Shown here in pieces: positions 15,790-26,472 of a stretch of DNA of 35,261 nt. Each line of letters opens with the position of its first letter. The stretch's first letter is position 1. Both the position numbers and the translations under genes were made by a program. The notes under the pieces are model-generated. The model made no database searches, was not told the DNA's origin, and was given only the letters and a program-made list of their open reading frames with translations. This DNA comes from Candidatus Latescibacterota bacterium (GTDB taxonomy: Bacteria; Latescibacterota; UBA2968): NCBI GenBank assembly GCA_022821275.1, contig JAJEDY010000017.1, forward strand, positions 1-35,261, in the 5' to 3' direction.

Positions 15790-17193
15790 TTAAAGCGTCA
15801 TCGCATTCCACGGTTGTGTCGGATAATCCACCCACTGTTTTGATCCGCGCTCAAACGCCCACCGATACTCAGCGATTGCGCCTGCTTGTAGTTCTGCAAT
15901 TCGCGGTGAATGTGCCGGGTCATTTGCCAAATTCACAAACTCATACGGGTCTTCAGCAATGTGATAAAGCTCTGGCCCATAAGGTCCATGAATATATTTC
16001 CACTCCTGCGTGCGAATGCTCAGGCTCAAATCTCGCGGATACTGTAACTCCGTAATCGCCACCTCGCGTTCACGACCATCAGCCAGCGACTTCAAACTCA
16101 TGCCGGGTAAATGCACGGGTATATCCATCCCCGCAAAATCAAATGCTGTAGGTAGTACATCCAACAGATTCACAAGTGAATCGCTCACCAAACCCGTTTG
16201 AAATCCCTTTGGCGGTTTTACAATGAATGGAATGCGAATGGCCTGTTCGTAGAGATTGTATTTCGAAAATGCGGTCACGCCTCGCGATCCCAACAGTTCA
16301 CCGTGGTCAGAAAGAAAAATGATCAGCGTGTCATCGTACAATCCATTGCGGTCCAAAGCGTCTATCACTTGCTGATGACACCGGTCACAGGCCGTGACAA
16401 AAGCCATGTAATTTGCAATCGCATCTCGTAGTTCTTCTCGCTCTAATCCGACAAAATTGGGATAGGCATCCCGATCGGGTAAATTATCCGGCGGTTCAGG
16501 TGGTAACGCAACGTCAGCAGGGTCGTATAAATCTGCCAAATTAGCGGGCGTTACATGAGGCGCATGAGGCCCTGACAAACTGCAAATCATGAAAAACGGA
16601 TTGTCCTTGTTCTCTTCCACAAAGGCAGCAGCCTGTCCGCCAACCCACCAGTCGCGCGTTTGTTCTAACCTCAAGCTGGTCGTAAACCCCTTAAATGCCG
16701 CCGCACAATTGTCTCCACCCTGACCAATCCCACGCGCTTCCCGCTCTCCTGTCCCCGTTTCCACCCAATCTCGATGTTCCGCCACAAAATGGCTGTCCAT
16801 GCGCTCGCCCGTCTCGTGAAACGGCCCTGCCCGATGATCAAATCCGTAATAGTTGTTGCGTTCAATAGCCGCCTGATACGGGATTGTATGCATCTTGCCA
16901 AAGGCACCCGTTACAAAACCTGCCTGCCCAAACGCCTTTCCCATTGTCCACTCGGGGATTTGTGCGGGATCTAATAAATGCCGATTGGAATAAATCCCCG
17001 ACTGAAATGCATATCGCCCGTGCAACATCGAATGGCGACTCGGCAAACACGGCGATACAGCACACGTTGCCTGCGTGAACCGAATGCCGTCCTGAGCCAA
17101 ACGATCATACGCAGGTGTCTGCAACTTCGGATAACCCGCACATCCGAGAAAGGCATGCGCGTGTTGATCGTTCATTAAAACCACAACATTCAT
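15790..17193 (-). CDS. Sulfatase (choline-sulfatase/iduronate-sulfatase-like)
   Basis: This 467-residue cytoplasmic sulfatase opens VVVLMNDQHAHAFLGCAGYP, with Asp9 as metal ligand. CLPSRHSMLHGR carries Cys49 as the formylglycine precursor. AFGKMHT, SGPHAPH, FLSDHGELLG (Asp-His metal pair) and AFSKYNLYEQAIRIPFIV supply the remaining active-site residues, so the enzyme looks intact. The N-terminus and 'LYEQAIRIPF' layout are closest to choline-O-sulfatase and iduronate-2-sulfatase groups. The ATG at 17193 is six bases after AGGAGG. An overlapping upstream ATG touches that site and is not used. It lies 25 bases after another sulfatase gene, presumably in one transcript. Confidence 0.92.
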   Translation of the reverse strand: MNVVVLMNDQHAHAFLGCAGYPKLQTPAYDRLAQDGIRFTQATCAVSPCLPSRHSMLHGRYAFQSGIYSNRHLLDPAQIPEWTMGKAFGQAGFVTGAFGKMHTIPYQAAIERNNYYGFDHRAGPFHETGERMDSHFVAEHRDWVETGTGEREARGIGQGGDNCAAAFKGFTTSLRLEQTRDWWVGGQAAAFVEENKDNPFFMICSLSGPHAPHVTPANLADLYDPADVALPPEPPDNLPDRDAYPNFVGLEREELRDAIANYMAFVTACDRCHQQVIDALDRNGLYDDTLIIFLSDHGELLGSRGVTAFSKYNLYEQAIRIPFIVKPPKGFQTGLVSDSLVNLLDVLPTAFDFAGMDIPVHLPGMSLKSLADGREREVAITELQYPRDLSLSIRTQEWKYIHGPYGPELYHIAEDPYEFVNLANDPAHSPRIAELQAGAIAEYRWAFERGSKQWVDYPTQPWNAMTL

Positions 17194-17218
17194 AACCATC
17201 CTCCTGAAAGTCGAGCGA

Positions 17219-18688
17219 TCAGTAAATATATCGCACCCGCCTGAACTCACCGAGCATCGGATCCTTCACGCGTTCCATGTGGTCTTGCATACATTGCATC
17301 AGCGATTCCTGCAGTGCCTTGTGTGTCTCGAGACCGAAGAGGTTGTGCAGTTCGTGCGGATCGTTTTCGAGATCATAGAGCTCTCCAATATCCGACTGAT
17401 TAAACACAAACTTGTGCGTTTTGGTACGCACCATACGAGACTTGTGCTCCTGAATCTGACCGTTGAACTGACAATACACGCTGTCACGTCCCGTCGGTTC
17501 ATCCTCACCCTTCAACAGCGAAAGAATGCTCTGTATGTCGGGTACAATATCGGGTTGTAGCCCGGCGACTTCCAAAAAACTCGGAAACAGGTCCTGCAGA
17601 TAGACGAATTCGTCGTTCTCCCGGCCTGGTTGTCGGCATTCGGGATGCGCTGCAATTAGAGGCAGGCGAAAACTCTCCTCATCAAAAAAAGGCCCTTTTT
17701 CAAACAGCTTGTGTGCCCCCATATTGTCGCCGTGATCGGTGGAAAATACAACAAGTGTGTTTTCCGCCAGGCCGAGCGTTTCCAACTCGGAAAGCATACG
17801 CCCCACCAGGTCATCGATCATCGTCATATACCCCCAGTAGCGCGCCGTAATCTCCGCCCATTCGTCCCAGTTGTTGGGGTCAATCCCCCAATAACGAGAC
17901 ACCAGAGTCTGAACATAGGGACGATTCTCCAGCGTATCGCAGAAACTCGGGTCCTCCGGAATTGACTTCGGGTCGTACATCGAGTAATACGGTTCTGGCA
18001 CGATACACGGACTGTGCGGGCCCCAGAAATTGGTCCAGATAAAAAAGGGATCTTCTTCCTGCGCATACGCCTGCATCAACTCAACCGTTTCCGAGGCGAC
18101 CATGGCTTCGAAATTGTGCTCAATCGTTCCGGCATGGAGGCCGTGCAATTCCCGATTGCGCTGCCCTGGATTTCCCTGGGCATAGAACGCTTCTATAAGC
18201 TCTGGTGGTTCCAGATTCTTCTCGTTCAAATAGTCCAGATAATTCCTCGCAATCTGGGAATCCTGCCGCGCACCGCTCTTGATACCTGGCATATTGATAT
18301 TGGATGCGGGATAGCCATATCCGGGGAAATCTCGTTTACAGCGAAATCCCCAATCACTCGGATTCTTTTGGTGATCTACATGCCACTTTCCCGCATATCC
18401 CAGGTTGTATCCTGCCCGAGGTAGCTCTGTCGCGAAATTGGGAAGCGACTGATCCAGCTGACCACCGTTGGTTTCAACCCCGGTAATATGACCGTACCGA
18501 CCTGTAAATAGCGCGGCTCGGCCAGGCGCACATGGGATGATAAGCGGAAAAGCATTGTTGAAGCGCACACCCCGGCTTGCCAGGTTGTCAATATGTGGTG
18601 TTCTGCACTGGGAGGCACCATAACAACCCAGCAGATCCCAGCGCTGTTGATCCGTAAGAATGAGCAGAATATTCGGTTTTTCTTGCAT
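17219..18688 (-). CDS. Sulfatase
   Basis: This 489-residue sulfatase has an N-terminus (MQEKPNILLILTDQQRWDLL) carrying metal ligand Asp13. PCAPGRAALFTGR has Cys53 as the formylglycine site, with Gly in place of the commoner Ser. YAGKWHVDH, WGPHSPC, FSTDHGDNMGAH and EKGPFFDEESFRLPLI complete the active site. It resembles heparan/arylsulfatase-type cytoplasmic enzymes. The start at 18688 follows GAGGA at nine bases. A longer frame to 18742 lacks similarity and would overlap the PhyH gene. No signal peptide is present. It lies 22 bases after PhyH and 25 before the next sulfatase, so the three are probably co-transcribed. Confidence 0.93.
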   Translation of the reverse strand: MQEKPNILLILTDQQRWDLLGCYGASQCRTPHIDNLASRGVRFNNAFPLIIPCAPGRAALFTGRYGHITGVETNGGQLDQSLPNFATELPRAGYNLGYAGKWHVDHQKNPSDWGFRCKRDFPGYGYPASNINMPGIKSGARQDSQIARNYLDYLNEKNLEPPELIEAFYAQGNPGQRNRELHGLHAGTIEHNFEAMVASETVELMQAYAQEEDPFFIWTNFWGPHSPCIVPEPYYSMYDPKSIPEDPSFCDTLENRPYVQTLVSRYWGIDPNNWDEWAEITARYWGYMTMIDDLVGRMLSELETLGLAENTLVVFSTDHGDNMGAHKLFEKGPFFDEESFRLPLIAAHPECRQPGRENDEFVYLQDLFPSFLEVAGLQPDIVPDIQSILSLLKGEDEPTGRDSVYCQFNGQIQEHKSRMVRTKTHKFVFNQSDIGELYDLENDPHELHNLFGLETHKALQESLMQCMQDHMERVKDPMLGEFRRVRYIY

Positions 18689-18710
18689 ACTTGTGTCCTC
18701 ACAATTTTTT

Positions 18711-19574
18711 CTAACTCGCCATCGCCAGTACCTGGTCTTCATCTATCAGGAATTCTTTCGGTAAATCGAGGGGGTGGCCGTTTTCACACACGGGCAAATA
18801 ATCCAGATATTTATTTCCAGGACGGATCTCCCGCATCCAGGGCACATCGCGTTTGGCAATAAACGTCCCTGCCAGGCCGATGCGTTGTTTGTCTGAACGG
18901 TTTGGCCCGCTGTAGTGCAATGCATTTTGGTGCCACACGAGAATATCTCCGGGTTCCATCTCACAGGCCACCGCATCCTGTTCCGGATTATAGCCGTGAT
19001 CGCGCGGATCCACTTCCGTGAGCTTATTGCCCTGCCGCTGGTGTGCTATGCGTCCCAGCTTCTGTGAAAAAGGAATCAACTGTAAGCATCCATTCTCTTT
19101 TGTCGCCCGATCAATTGCAATCCAAAAATCAAACATCATAGGCTCGTTGGGATCATAGGGGGCCGGGGGCATGCTCCATGCCGCAGAATCCTGATGCCAG
19201 GGCGTAATAGAACCGTGTCTGGGTGGTTTTAGAAAGAAACCACCGGCGTTTACACAAAAGTCATCCCGTAAAACAGAGCGCACCAGCCCGACGGTTCGCG
19301 GATTTGAAATCATCTTTTTCCAGAGTGTCTCATTGTGATACGCCGGACTATTCAAGCGATAAAATCGGTGCAATGGATTCCCGGCATTCGGCAGGTCCTC
19401 TTTCACATGCCCGACTCCTAATTGCTCGTATATGTCGGCGTGTTCGGCTATAAACCGAACGCGCTCTTTGATCACGGGGATATCGTCCTGGTTCAACAAT
19501 CCCTGAAAGATGAAATATCCCTTGTCCAGCAATTCCCGTTTCCAATTTTTATCGCGTATATCGTCTCTTTTCAT
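18711..19574 (-). CDS. Phytanoyl-CoA dioxygenase-like (PhyH) protein
   Basis: This 287-residue protein is the most canonical PhyH of the window. His127 and Asp129 (ITPWHQDSAAW), the distal His220 (WHQNALHYSGPN) and Arg231 (DKQRIGL) complete the iron and 2-oxoglutarate sites. LLDKGYFIFQGLLN near the N-terminus is the usual opening helix and strand. It is a cytoplasmic hydroxylase of unknown substrate. AGAGGAAA lies eight bases before the ATG. It is flanked by the SGNH-like gene (23 bases) and a sulfatase (22 bases), suggesting it helps to process the same substrate after desulfation. Confidence 0.92.
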   Translation of the reverse strand: MKRDDIRDKNWKRELLDKGYFIFQGLLNQDDIPVIKERVRFIAEHADIYEQLGVGHVKEDLPNAGNPLHRFYRLNSPAYHNETLWKKMISNPRTVGLVRSVLRDDFCVNAGGFFLKPPRHGSITPWHQDSAAWSMPPAPYDPNEPMMFDFWIAIDRATKENGCLQLIPFSQKLGRIAHQRQGNKLTEVDPRDHGYNPEQDAVACEMEPGDILVWHQNALHYSGPNRSDKQRIGLAGTFIAKRDVPWMREIRPGNKYLDYLPVCENGHPLDLPKEFLIDEDQVLAMAS

Positions 19575-19597
19575 AGTAGATTTCCTCTGTTAATGGC

Positions 19598-20755
19598 CTA
19601 ATCCGCCAGCCCATCCTGGTTTTCATCGTCTATGCCGGCATAGGGGCTTTCAACGATGGCCTCCCAGGCCACCCGCCGCATGATCCTATCAACCCGTTCG
19701 GGGATCCCCTCCGGCGCGTAATCGGCGATGGTTTCCGGACTTCTCCGGTAAAGCATTCCGAAGTACACATATCCCGCCAGTTGCTCAATTCCGCTTGTTC
19801 TGGATAGGTGACCGCCGTCTCGATAGATCCCGCGTTTGCCGGCTCGCCCTCGATCTTCATCGATGCAGTCAAATTCTGGCAGTTTCCCATCATGGTACAG
19901 CCGGATCATCTTCATGACGGCTTCTCCCGCTGGGATCATGTGAACTTTTCCAGGGTATTTCTCTTTCAAACGGGTGTATAGCAGTTCAGCAATGGTTTTT
20001 TGTAGGGATCTGTGATCGGCCTCCAGGCTGGCCATTACCTCATCGGGCTGCTTTTCCTTGTAAGAGGGAAGATGTCGTGGCCATCCGTCCTGGATGTAGA
20101 ATCTCATTTCGGGATTGTTCTCAAGGCAGAAGTCGATCCACTGTGTGTAATACTCGGGCAGGTCATCGTAATAGCAACCCCAGGTCATGACGTCCCATTC
20201 GCCAGTTGCAATCGCGGGCAGCAAAATGGGCGCAGGTGGTGTGTCTTCGTTCCATTTGCCGAATTCCTTGAGCCATATTGCATTGGCGGCGCCTGTCGAT
20301 CCGCCCCCTCCGTGGACGCGCTGGCGATGGCCCGTGTATCCCGCCGCCCCGGCAATTTCGAGGAGCTTGTTTCGGCCCGGTGCGACCCAGCTATGTCCTG
20401 TCATTACGATGCGGAGTCCATTCCCTTTCTCAAAGGATAGGGGACCTCGCTGCGCCGAGCTTTTCCCCATTTCTATGAATTTGGCGAACTCGGCTTTGTC
20501 CGGTTTGTGAATCAGGGTCTTTTGAATCCGCGCGCCAGTCCGATTGGGTTGCGTGCTGTTCGGCCCAATTGTTTCGTTCTGATATGCGCGCCATTCCGCT
20601 GCTGTAAGGATGCCGTCCTTATTCTTATCCGCCTTTGGATACTGCGCCAGGAATCTCTTGAAGCGCGGATCCGTCTCCGATGTTCTCTGTTGTGCCAAAG
20701 CCAGTCCCACAAAACAGCAAAGGCAAAATAAAAAAATGAACCATTTTGTTTTCAT
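19598..20755 (-). CDS. Exported SGNH-hydrolase-like protein with EF-hand motifs
   Basis: This 385-residue protein starts with a signal peptide (KTKWFIFLFCLCCFVGLALA). An EF-hand calcium loop, DKNKDGILTAAEW, follows at about residues 42-54. A second Ca-loop-like motif, DDENQDGLAD, forms the extreme C-terminus. The central part has RIVMTGHSW, a possible block I nucleophile Ser, and DGGHLS, a possible DxxH catalytic pair near the end. This spacing fits SGNH/GDSL esterases. Such enzymes often de-acetylate polysaccharides, but this is inference. The start at 20755 follows GGAGGAG at six bases. It is 72 bases downstream of the CNNM gene and preceded by one copy of a 47-bp repeat. Confidence 0.65.
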   Translation of the reverse strand: MKTKWFIFLFCLCCFVGLALAQQRTSETDPRFKRFLAQYPKADKNKDGILTAAEWRAYQNETIGPNSTQPNRTGARIQKTLIHKPDKAEFAKFIEMGKSSAQRGPLSFEKGNGLRIVMTGHSWVAPGRNKLLEIAGAAGYTGHRQRVHGGGGSTGAANAIWLKEFGKWNEDTPPAPILLPAIATGEWDVMTWGCYYDDLPEYYTQWIDFCLENNPEMRFYIQDGWPRHLPSYKEKQPDEVMASLEADHRSLQKTIAELLYTRLKEKYPGKVHMIPAGEAVMKMIRLYHDGKLPEFDCIDEDRGRAGKRGIYRDGGHLSRTSGIEQLAGYVYFGMLYRRSPETIADYAPEGIPERVDRIMRRVAWEAIVESPYAGIDDENQDGLAD

Positions 20756-20789
20756 CGGCTGCTCCTCCATGTCAGGGGGAATAGACATG

Positions 20790-20836
20790 ACAATATAGCT
20801 TCCAATACCGGTCATTCTTTGCGTATTTACTCTATG
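20790..20836 (-). repeat. 47-bp repeat, copy A, upstream of the SGNH-like gene
   Basis: About 79% identical to 21908-21954, with a core of ACAATATAG-TTCC-ATACCGGTCATT differing at two positions. It overlaps the last codons of the CNNM gene and ends about 35 bases before the next start. On the minus strand it contains TATATT. A shared leader or operator is possible. Confidence 0.6.
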
Positions 20837-21858
20837 TTCTCCAAAGCCTGACGGCGGCGACGACGGGCAAGTTGGCGCAGATCCACAACCTCATCTGTCT
20901 CATCCACAATTTCACGTCCAATTATCTCTTCAAGCACGTCTTCCAGGGTCACAACACCCGCCAATCCACCGTATTCATCGATCACGACAAACAGATGTTG
21001 CCTGCGCTCGAGAAACATGCGCAACACCCGATCCAATGTCAGCGTTTCCACCACAAAGTGCGCGCCTCGCGAGAGACTTTGAATGGGAATATCTTCGCGA
21101 CCCTCGGCAGCCGACGACAAAATATCCCGACGGTACGCGATCCCAACAACATCTTCGGCATCTTCATCTACTATGGGAATGCGACTATACGATGGAACAC
21201 CAATTTGCAACACCTCATTTACTTTTTGCTGGGCTTGAAGCGAATAAATGACCGTGCGCGGTGTCATTATTTCCTGAACTGTTTTCTCTTTTAACAATAG
21301 AATATTCTGAATGGCACTGCCTTCTTCTGCATTAATGGTTCCCGCATGGCGCCCCATATTTACCAATGCTATGAGTTCCTCTGAAGATACGACATGTTCA
21401 ACTTTACCATGAGATATTAGCCGCGTCACAAATTGGCACAGCCAGATAATCGGTGCTTGTATCCAGATCAAGACCTGGATGGGATAGGCAATCAAGGACA
21501 CAAGGTGCCGGGCATAAACCACGCCAACCGTCTTTGGAATAATCTCAGAAAATAAAAGTATCACCAGGGTAAATACCACTGAAAAATGCGGCAACCACGG
21601 CTCACCCAGAACTTCTGCAGCTGCCGCTCCAGCAAGGGCGGCGCCACCCGTATGCGCAATTGTGTTAAGGGATAGGATACCCGCAATGGGCACATCCACA
21701 TTTTCTCTAAACTTTTTCAATAACCGGCCAGAAACACTGCCAGTTTTTGCCAGCGATTCGATATGCCCAATAGGAACTGAATACAATGCCGCTTCAAAAA
21801 GTGAACACATAAAAGAAAAGAAAACGGCAAAGCTCATAAAAAAGATCAATTCAAACAT
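20827..21858 (-). CDS. CNNM/CorC-type (hemolysin-family) membrane protein with CBS pair
   Basis: This 343-residue inner-membrane protein has an N-terminal DUF21/CNNM domain (residues ~1-145) with three to four hydrophobic segments and the motifs LFEAALYSVP and LLFSEIIPKTVG. Two CBS modules follow, beginning VQEIMTPRTVIYSL and ending AGVVTLEDVLEEIIG, then an acidic/basic tail. The usual C-terminal CorC_HlyC domain is missing. Family members take part in magnesium or cobalt efflux with nucleotide sensing by CBS. The ATG follows GAGGAG at seven bases. It is the first gene of the minus-strand run and is divergent from katG. Confidence 0.9.
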   Translation of the reverse strand: MFELIFFMSFAVFFSFMCSLFEAALYSVPIGHIESLAKTGSVSGRLLKKFRENVDVPIAGILSLNTIAHTGGAALAGAAAAEVLGEPWLPHFSVVFTLVILLFSEIIPKTVGVVYARHLVSLIAYPIQVLIWIQAPIIWLCQFVTRLISHGKVEHVVSSEELIALVNMGRHAGTINAEEGSAIQNILLLKEKTVQEIMTPRTVIYSLQAQQKVNEVLQIGVPSYSRIPIVDEDAEDVVGIAYRRDILSSAAEGREDIPIQSLSRGAHFVVETLTLDRVLRMFLERRQHLFVVIDEYGGLAGVVTLEDVLEEIIGREIVDETDEVVDLRQLARRRRRQALENIE

Positions 21859-21907
21859 TCTGTTACTCCTCTCTGTCTTCTCTGTCTAAGATTTGGCTGC
21901 TCTCGTA

Positions 21908-21954
21908 ACAATATAGTTTCCGATACCGGTCATTTCCAGCGATATTTCTCTATG
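21908..21954 (-). repeat. 47-bp repeat, copy B, upstream of the CNNM gene
   Basis: Partner of 20790-20836. It lies about 50 bases before the CNNM start in the katG intergenic region. Both copies occupy the same position relative to a minus-strand gene, which suggests a regulatory or leader function rather than chance. Confidence 0.6.
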
Positions 21955-22000
21955 CTGAGGAACATCAAAAAAAGAATGAGACCCTGCGCCGAGAAGTTAA

Positions 22001-24253
<2,253 letters not shown>

Positions 24254-24276
24254 TCTCATAGGCCATCTGGTCGTGC

Positions 24277-24309
24277 AGGGGAGGACACTGAATGCAGGTG
24301 TCCTCCCCT
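24277..24309 (+). terminator. Rho-independent terminator after katG
   Basis: AGGGGAGGACAC pairs with GTGTCCTCCCCT across a nine-base loop, a perfect 12-bp stem followed by a T-rich stretch. It separates katG from the sugar-use genes. Confidence 0.85.
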
Positions 24310-24350
24310 TATGTCTTGTTGAGAAATTGAGTCGTATCTTTTGACCAATC

Positions 24351-24368
24351 AGCCAGCAATCGCTGGCT
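24351..24368 (+). promoter_or_regulatory. Hairpin in the leader of the isomerase gene
   Basis: AGCCAGC-AATC-GCTGGCT is a perfect 7-bp stem with a tetraloop, 20 bases before the ATG and just before the ribosome site GAGGACAC. It could be an operator or an mRNA leader structure. It has no T tract, so it is not a terminator. Confidence 0.35.
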
Positions 24369-24387
24369 CATAACCTGAGGACACATT

Positions 24388-25221
24388 ATGCAAGTGGGAA
24401 TTATGTCAGGTCAAATCGCTCGACCGACCCTGGAGGAATCACTCGACGCCATACTCGGGCACGATATCAGGCATCTTCAATTCAATTTGGGATCCCTCAA
24501 TATGGAGGGTTCACTATCTGATAAACTCGCAAAGGCACCCGTGGTTCGGGCGGAGATCGAAAAGCGCGGCATGGTCATCGCTGCCCTCGCTGGCACGGTG
24601 AATATGGTTCATCCCGATGAAGAAAAACGGCAGGAAGCGATCGAGCATCTCAAATTGCTTATCCCGGCGTGTGCCCCGATGGGTACCTCGGTGATTGCCA
24701 CCTGTACCGGATCGCGCGATTCGGAGAGCATGTGGCACTGGCACCCGGATAACGATACAGAAGAAGCCTGGCAGGTGCTACGCAATACCCTGGAACAGGT
24801 ACTGCCGGTTGCCGAAGCGGCTGGCGTGATCCTTGCGTTTGAGCCAGAGATAAACAACGTCGCCAGCACAGTGCATAAGAGTCGGCAACTGATCGACGAA
24901 ATGGGTTCACCTAACCTGAAAGTCGTGATGGATGCCGCCAACATTTTTGGCAAAGATGACCTGCCTCGCATGAAAGAGGTATTAGACGAGGCTTTCGAGC
25001 TTTTGGGCGACCACATTGCCATGGCCCATGGTAAAGATCTGGATCGCGGTGGTGATGCAGGCCATCTCGCCGCTGGTACCGGCAAGCTTGATTACGCCCA
25101 TTATGTATCGTTACTCTGTAGGCTTCCCTTCGACGTGTCGGTCATTCTGCATGGCCTTTCCGAAGACCAGGTGGATGAAAGTGTTGCGATGCTCCGGCGT
25201 CACGCTGCAGCACACCAGTAA
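24388..25221 (+). CDS. Sugar phosphate isomerase/epimerase-family TIM-barrel protein
   Basis: This 277-residue protein belongs to the xylose-isomerase-like/AP endonuclease 2 superfamily, TIM barrels that bind one or two divalent metals and isomerise sugars or cyclitols. Metal-site strands are seen as LAFEPEINN (Glu152/154), LKVVMDAANIF (Asp182), and AMAHGKDLDR (His214). HLQFNLGS near the N-terminus is the usual beta2 strand. The substrate is unknown. A GAGGA ribosome site lies seven bases before the ATG. The stop is three bases before the next start, so it is clearly co-translated with the Gfo/Idh gene. A shared role in sugar catabolism with the fucosidase downstream is likely. Confidence 0.88.
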   Translation: MQVGIMSGQIARPTLEESLDAILGHDIRHLQFNLGSLNMEGSLSDKLAKAPVVRAEIEKRGMVIAALAGTVNMVHPDEEKRQEAIEHLKLLIPACAPMGTSVIATCTGSRDSESMWHWHPDNDTEEAWQVLRNTLEQVLPVAEAAGVILAFEPEINNVASTVHKSRQLIDEMGSPNLKVVMDAANIFGKDDLPRMKEVLDEAFELLGDHIAMAHGKDLDRGGDAGHLAAGTGKLDYAHYVSLLCRLPFDVSVILHGLSEDQVDESVAMLRRHAAAHQ

Positions 25222-25224
25222 GAA

Positions 25225-26436
25225 ATGAACGATATGAAAGCCAAAGTCGCTATCCTGGGGTGCGGGAATCCGTCGCAAAAATGGCATCTGCCGACAATGC
25301 ACACCCTCGCCAAACATGGCGAACTCGATTTTGTCGCGCTCTGCGACATGAATGAGCCGTTAGCAAAACAAACCGGAGAAGCCTATGGTGTTCCGTGGTA
25401 CACCAGTGTCGAGCAGATGCTGGAAAAGCATCCGGATATCATGGCCGTGGATGTCATTGTAGGCGATCCCTTTCACCATGTGCTTGGCAGGCTGATCGCA
25501 GAGCACGGCAAACACGTCATGGTGGAAAAGCCGATGGCGCTGACCTTGCCCTGTTGCGACATCATCATCGATGCTTGCCGTCGTAATGGCGTGCATTTTG
25601 AGGTGGCAGAAAATTACTTTCGCATGCCGAAGCAGCGGATGATCATCAAGCTCATCGAAGAGGGGATTCTGGGCGATATCGTTCGCGTGTATTTCGTTGA
25701 GCCTAAACGGCAGGATCCATTTGAGCCGACGGTTACGCACAGCGGTTTGGGCAGACCCATCTCTGGCTTTAGTCGCACTTCTGGCATGTGCATGGATATG
25801 GGGGCACATCGGTTGTCGCAGTTGCGGTTGTACGCGCAAAGCGAGCCTCAACAGATTACCGCAACGGTGAGAAAATACCGGTCGGATCCCAGGAGCATCC
25901 ATGAAGACTGGGCACACGCAATGATCGATTTTGAAAGCGGCGCAGTGGGTATTTACGAGACATCGCGTCTTGGTGAGGCACAGAAATACTGCCAGATTAT
26001 CGGTACTCTTGGCGGTATTCTCGATACCGACTATTTCGGCCCGGAGATCCCCCTGCGTTTGCGCATCGGCGAAGAGATGCAGGATATTCCTGTCGAGACA
26101 GTACGTCGCAAAATTGATGGCGTGGATGTGCTGCAGCGGATCGTCGTGCATACGGAACCTGAGATCGTCTATGAGAATCCGTTTCGGGACTACGCCATTG
26201 ACGATTGGTGTGTCGGTCACGCCTCCGAAATTATGAGTCTCGCCAACGCGGCGCTTAAGGACGAGCCTCCCGAATACGGTCTCGGTGGTCGCAAAGATGT
26301 GGAGATGGCCATGGCGATTTACGAATCGTCGCTCAATGGCATGACACCCATTAAGTTGCCCCTTGAGGACGTGACCGCTTACGAACAGATGGTGCATGAG
26401 GATTATCTCGAAAAGTTTGGTCGTCCCATTTTATGA
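25225..26436 (+). CDS. Gfo/Idh/MocA-family oxidoreductase
   Basis: This 403-residue NAD(P)-dependent sugar or cyclitol dehydrogenase has an N-terminal Rossmann domain beginning VAILGCGNPSQKWHLP with the dinucleotide loop. VMVEKPMAL (Glu101-Lys102-Pro103) is the family's catalytic lysine motif, and DMGAHRLSQ supplies the C-terminal domain His. The substrate may be a sugar released by neighbouring hydrolases. It is translationally linked to the isomerase, three bases upstream, and precedes the GH29 gene by 36 bases. It is cytoplasmic. Confidence 0.93.
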   Translation: MNDMKAKVAILGCGNPSQKWHLPTMHTLAKHGELDFVALCDMNEPLAKQTGEAYGVPWYTSVEQMLEKHPDIMAVDVIVGDPFHHVLGRLIAEHGKHVMVEKPMALTLPCCDIIIDACRRNGVHFEVAENYFRMPKQRMIIKLIEEGILGDIVRVYFVEPKRQDPFEPTVTHSGLGRPISGFSRTSGMCMDMGAHRLSQLRLYAQSEPQQITATVRKYRSDPRSIHEDWAHAMIDFESGAVGIYETSRLGEAQKYCQIIGTLGGILDTDYFGPEIPLRLRIGEEMQDIPVETVRRKIDGVDVLQRIVVHTEPEIVYENPFRDYAIDDWCVGHASEIMSLANAALKDEPPEYGLGGRKDVEMAMAIYESSLNGMTPIKLPLEDVTAYEQMVHEDYLEKFGRPIL

Positions 26437-26472
26437 GACAACCTTTAGAAAAACCAGGAAAGGGAAACAAAA

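Noticed and set aside
24351-24368. Hairpin considered as a terminator
   Set aside because: No T tract follows and it sits just before a ribosome site, so it is more likely a leader or operator.
25360-26397. 345-codon minus-strand ORF opposite the Gfo/Idh gene
   Set aside because: His- and Arg-rich shadow of the real gene with no family features.
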